Source: Lachnospiraceae bacterium
Lineage (GTDB): Bacteria > Bacillota > Clostridia > Lachnospirales > Lachnospiraceae
Assembly (NCBI GenBank): GCA_014804755.1
Contig: JAAUZE010000009.1
Coordinates: 67,407 to 131,406 of the forward strand
DNA length: 64,000 nt
Direction of reading: 5' to 3'
Every line of letters begins with the position of its first letter. The first letter of the stretch is position 1. Below are positions 61,762 to 64,000 of the stretch, piece after piece. Position numbers and translations under genes: made by a program. Under the pieces are notes generated by a model. The model did not search any database, was not told where the DNA came from, and saw nothing but the letters and a program-made list of their open reading frames with translations.

Positions 61762-62718
61762 TCATACAGAAACCGGTACTACGCATACTCGTTCTTTCAG
61801 CTGCGTGACAAGCTCTAACGACGGCGGTCTTGTCCCCTGCGTCGTCACGGCCCCCGCAGCGGCAGCTGTGGCAAATAACAGCCGCTCCTCTGGCATGCAG
61901 CCGCGCATGGAGGATAGTGCGTATGCCGCCGCCATCGTATCGCCCGCGCCAACCGTGGAGCATACTGCCACAGGGACGGCGGGCGCATACCATGCTTCCT
62001 TTTCCGTCAGCAGGACAGCTCCCTGCGACCCCATGGAAACAAGAATTTCCGCAATGCCGCGCTCCGCGAGCACACGCGCCGCCGACAATGCCCGCTCTTT
62101 CTCATTCTTGCCCGCCATCTCCACATGCTGTTCCTTACAGTATGTGGAAAGCTCGTCAAGATTCGGCTTGATGATGTCCGGCTTGGCAGTGAGTCCCTCG
62201 CGAAACAGCGCGCCGTCCGCATCGAGCAGCGCCCTTGCGCCGTGTCTACGAACAAGTCCGATCAAATCTGCATAAATGGTCTTTGGCACGCCTTTCGGCG
62301 CGCTGCCCGAGAGCACGACAAGATCACCCTCCCGTATCGCCGCCTCCATGCTTTTATACAGAATATCAATCTCCGCGTCCGTCACCGCCGGTCCAGCCTC
62401 ATTGATCTCCGTCACGCTCCCATCGTCGCCGACCACCTTTACGTTCGTTCTCGTCTCGCCGCCAATCGGCGTAAAGCAGCTCTCTATGCCGCTTTTGCCC
62501 AGTGCCTCTCTAATAAGCGCTCCCTGTCTGCCACCCAAAAATCCCATCGCAAGCGTTTCCCCGCCGAGCGCACAAACAGCGCGGGAGACATTGATGCCTT
62601 TGCCCCCCGCGTCCTTAAGTGCCTCGCGGACACGATTCAATCCGCCGATATGCAGTTCCTCCACCCGGACCGTCTTATCGACGGCAGGATTTAATGTTAC
62701 CGTGATGATTCTCGCCAT
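61762..62718 (-). CDS. pfkB: PfkB-family kinase, 1-phosphofructokinase type
   Basis: 318 aa from ATG 62716-62718 (MARIITVTLNPAVDKT). Motifs of the FruK/LacC group: LNPAVDKTVRV, GGKGINVSRAVCALGGETLAMGFLGG, EINEAGPAVTDAE, SGSAPKGVP and the catalytic CSTVGAGDTMAAAYA. It phosphorylates fructose-1-phosphate or tagatose-6-phosphate. The usual fruA PTS and DeoR regulator are not adjacent, so the substrate is not fixed by context. The ribosome site GGAG is modest. Confidence 0.88.
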   Translation of the reverse strand: MARIITVTLNPAVDKTVRVEELHIGGLNRVREALKDAGGKGINVSRAVCALGGETLAMGFLGGRQGALIREALGKSGIESCFTPIGGETRTNVKVVGDDGSVTEINEAGPAVTDAEIDILYKSMEAAIREGDLVVLSGSAPKGVPKTIYADLIGLVRRHGARALLDADGALFREGLTAKPDIIKPNLDELSTYCKEQHVEMAGKNEKERALSAARVLAERGIAEILVSMGSQGAVLLTEKEAWYAPAVPVAVCSTVGAGDTMAAAYALSSMRGCMPEERLLFATAAAAGAVTTQGTRPPSLELVTQLKERVCVVPVSV

Positions 62719-62836
62719 ACGATACTCCGTCACCTGTCTGGGCGCTTTTTTCCAAACTCCACACAGATTCCTTTCGAAAACAGACAATTCACATGCAAAG
62801 GTGCTTTGTCTGTTTCCTATAGAATCCGTTTATTTT

Positions 62837-64000
62837 TCAATCTTTTGCCAACAGCATCATGATCTTATTGCTTCTTGCCACAAACTTTGTCATCGCCTCC
62901 GGCTCAAGCGGCGCCTGCTGAATGAGTGCCAGATCGTAAAGCTGCTCGCAGATCGTACCCACGTTCTCGCCGTCCTTGTGCTCCAAAATATACTGAACCA
63001 GCTTATTATTTGCATTCAGAGTCAGCGTTAAGCCTTCCTTACCCATGCCCGGCATTCCCATTCCCGGCATCGCATACATTTTCATCATATCCTGCATGCG
63101 GCGCGTCTCCTCGGAGAGCGTTACCATGGAGGAAATATCCTTATTTTTCAGTCGCTCCAGCTTGACTGTCACATTGTCTTTCTTGATTGCTTTCTTAAAG
63201 AGCTTATTTAACTCCTCAGACTGTGCCGCAAGCTCCTCCGCAGCTTTCTTGGAGGTCTTTGCCTTCATGTCATCCGTGATATCCGCGTCGATTCGCATGA
63301 AACGGATACCCTCGTTTTTGGACTCGAGCTGCGTGATGAACGGCTGGTCGATATTATCCTTTAAGATCACGGCATCCATCTTCGCCTTGCGGAACATATT
63401 AATATACTGGCTCTGCTGCACTTCATCCGTGACGTAGTAGATGACCTTCTCTTTCTTCTCATCCGTTTCCGCATCTTCTTCGTCCGCGTTGTCGTCCGTA
63501 TCCTCTGTCACAACCTCCGTCTCGACCGCTTCTCCGGTCTCTACATCTGTTGCCGTATCCTTTCCATCCACTGCGTCTTTGTCCGCGGCGTCCGTTTTTT
63601 CCTGATCCTCCGCCGTATCGATCGGCTTCACTTCCAGACACTCCGGCAGCGTGCGATACTCGCCGTCAATATTCTTAAACAGGATATAGTCCGTCATTTT
63701 TTCGCAGAACTTATCATCCTTTAAGCAGCCGAATTTAATAAACGGGCTGATGTCGTCCCAGTATTTCTGATACTCTTCTTTTTCCGTCTTGCAAAGTCCC
63801 GCCAGCTTGTCGGCAACCTTTTTCGTGATGTAATCGGAAATCTTCTTCACAAAGCCGTCGTTCTGCAGCGCGCTTCGCGACACGTTGAGCGGCAGGTCGG
63901 GGCAGTCGATCACACCCTTTAAGAGCATCAAAAACTCGGGAATGACTTCTTTAATATTATCCGCAATGAACACCTGACTGTTATACAGCTTGATCGTTCC
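62837..64000 (-). CDS. htpG: Chaperone HtpG (Hsp90), C-terminal part; 5' end outside window
   Basis: The frame runs off the right edge; ~387 residues are visible. KLYNSQVFIADNIKEVIPEFLMLLKGVIDCPDLPLNVSR is the Hsp90 middle-domain signature. Middle and C-terminal dimerisation domains follow, with a Met/Gly-rich segment (YAMPGMGMPGMGKE). Between ~118 and ~190 of the visible part is an acidic Asp/Glu/Thr insertion (DTAEDQEKTDAADKDA, TEDTDDNADEEDAET) not found in typical bacterial HtpG. It is an ATP-dependent folding chaperone in the cytoplasm. Confidence 0.93.
   Translation of the reverse strand, partial: GTIKLYNSQVFIADNIKEVIPEFLMLLKGVIDCPDLPLNVSRSALQNDGFVKKISDYITKKVADKLAGLCKTEKEEYQKYWDDISPFIKFGCLKDDKFCEKMTDYILFKNIDGEYRTLPECLEVKPIDTAEDQEKTDAADKDAVDGKDTATDVETGEAVETEVVTEDTDDNADEEDAETDEKKEKVIYYVTDEVQQSQYINMFRKAKMDAVILKDNIDQPFITQLESKNEGIRFMRIDADITDDMKAKTSKKAAEELAAQSEELNKLFKKAIKKDNVTVKLERLKNKDISSMVTLSEETRRMQDMMKMYAMPGMGMPGMGKEGLTLTLNANNKLVQYILEHKDGENVGTICEQLYDLALIQQAPLEPEAMTKFVARSNKIMMLLAKD

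Overview
The window looks like a chromosomal segment of a Gram-positive, spore-forming gut Clostridium, most likely Lachnospiraceae. The evidence is a sigma-H-type sporulation factor, T-box leaders before cysteine and threonine genes, strong TTGACA/TATAAT promoters with GGAGG ribosome sites, lipoprotein-anchored oligopeptide binding proteins, an Fe-S-type PurF, GH130, DUF1540, and a pair of genes that I place in the DUF5716/DUF5717 families. No rRNA, prophage or CRISPR array is visible.

Layout. 1-2.5 kb: partial membrane protein, secreted nuclease, small membrane protein. 2.6-7.7 kb: a BlaI-type repressor, a BlaR1/M56 membrane protease whose sensor part is RCC1-like, and two lipoproteins, behind an operator palindrome. 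7.7-8.4 kb: decayed DNA (GrpB remnant, 144-bp inverted-repeat element) and tRNA-Thr. 8.4-20.3 kb: an oligopeptide-type ABC importer with two very large binding proteins, two permeases (one with a ~330-residue outer domain) and two ATPases with coiled-coil insertions. 20.4-29.5 kb: Cys-cluster protein, MATE pump, sigH, rlmB, mrnC, cysS and cysE behind a Cys T-box, then GNAT, ispF and a hypoxanthine-DNA glycosylase. 29.6-31.4 kb: tRNA-Gly, tRNA-Val and tRNA-Met, a RelB/DinJ antitoxin whose YafQ-like toxin has lost its middle, and a DUF1540 protein. 31.4-34.3 kb: thrS with a small membrane protein behind a Thr T-box. 34.3-46.5 kb: housekeeping and accessory genes (tag, methyltransferase, a three-gene ABC-2 exporter, YczE-like protein, GH130 phosphorylase, pepT, SEC-C protein, HAD phosphatase, M14 peptidase, SGNH hydrolase). 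46.6-53.1 kb: degV, then purC-purF-purB-purA. 53.1-61.3 kb: a five-gene operon of unknown function. 61.3-61.8 kb: a locus shaped like a type I toxin-antitoxin. 61.8-64 kb: a PfkB kinase and the C-terminal part of htpG.

The best candidate for an undescribed system is the five-gene operon at 53,085-61,285. It encodes a 1188-aa repeat protein, an actin/Hsp70-like protein, a TPR-like protein, a coiled-coil membrane protein and a multi-pass membrane protein. Next in interest are the BlaI/M56-RCC1 sensor operon, the enlarged peptide importer and the small hydrophobic peptide/antisense RNA locus. Several families of intergenic palindromes and tandem repeats also occur, some of them duplicating stop-codon regions.
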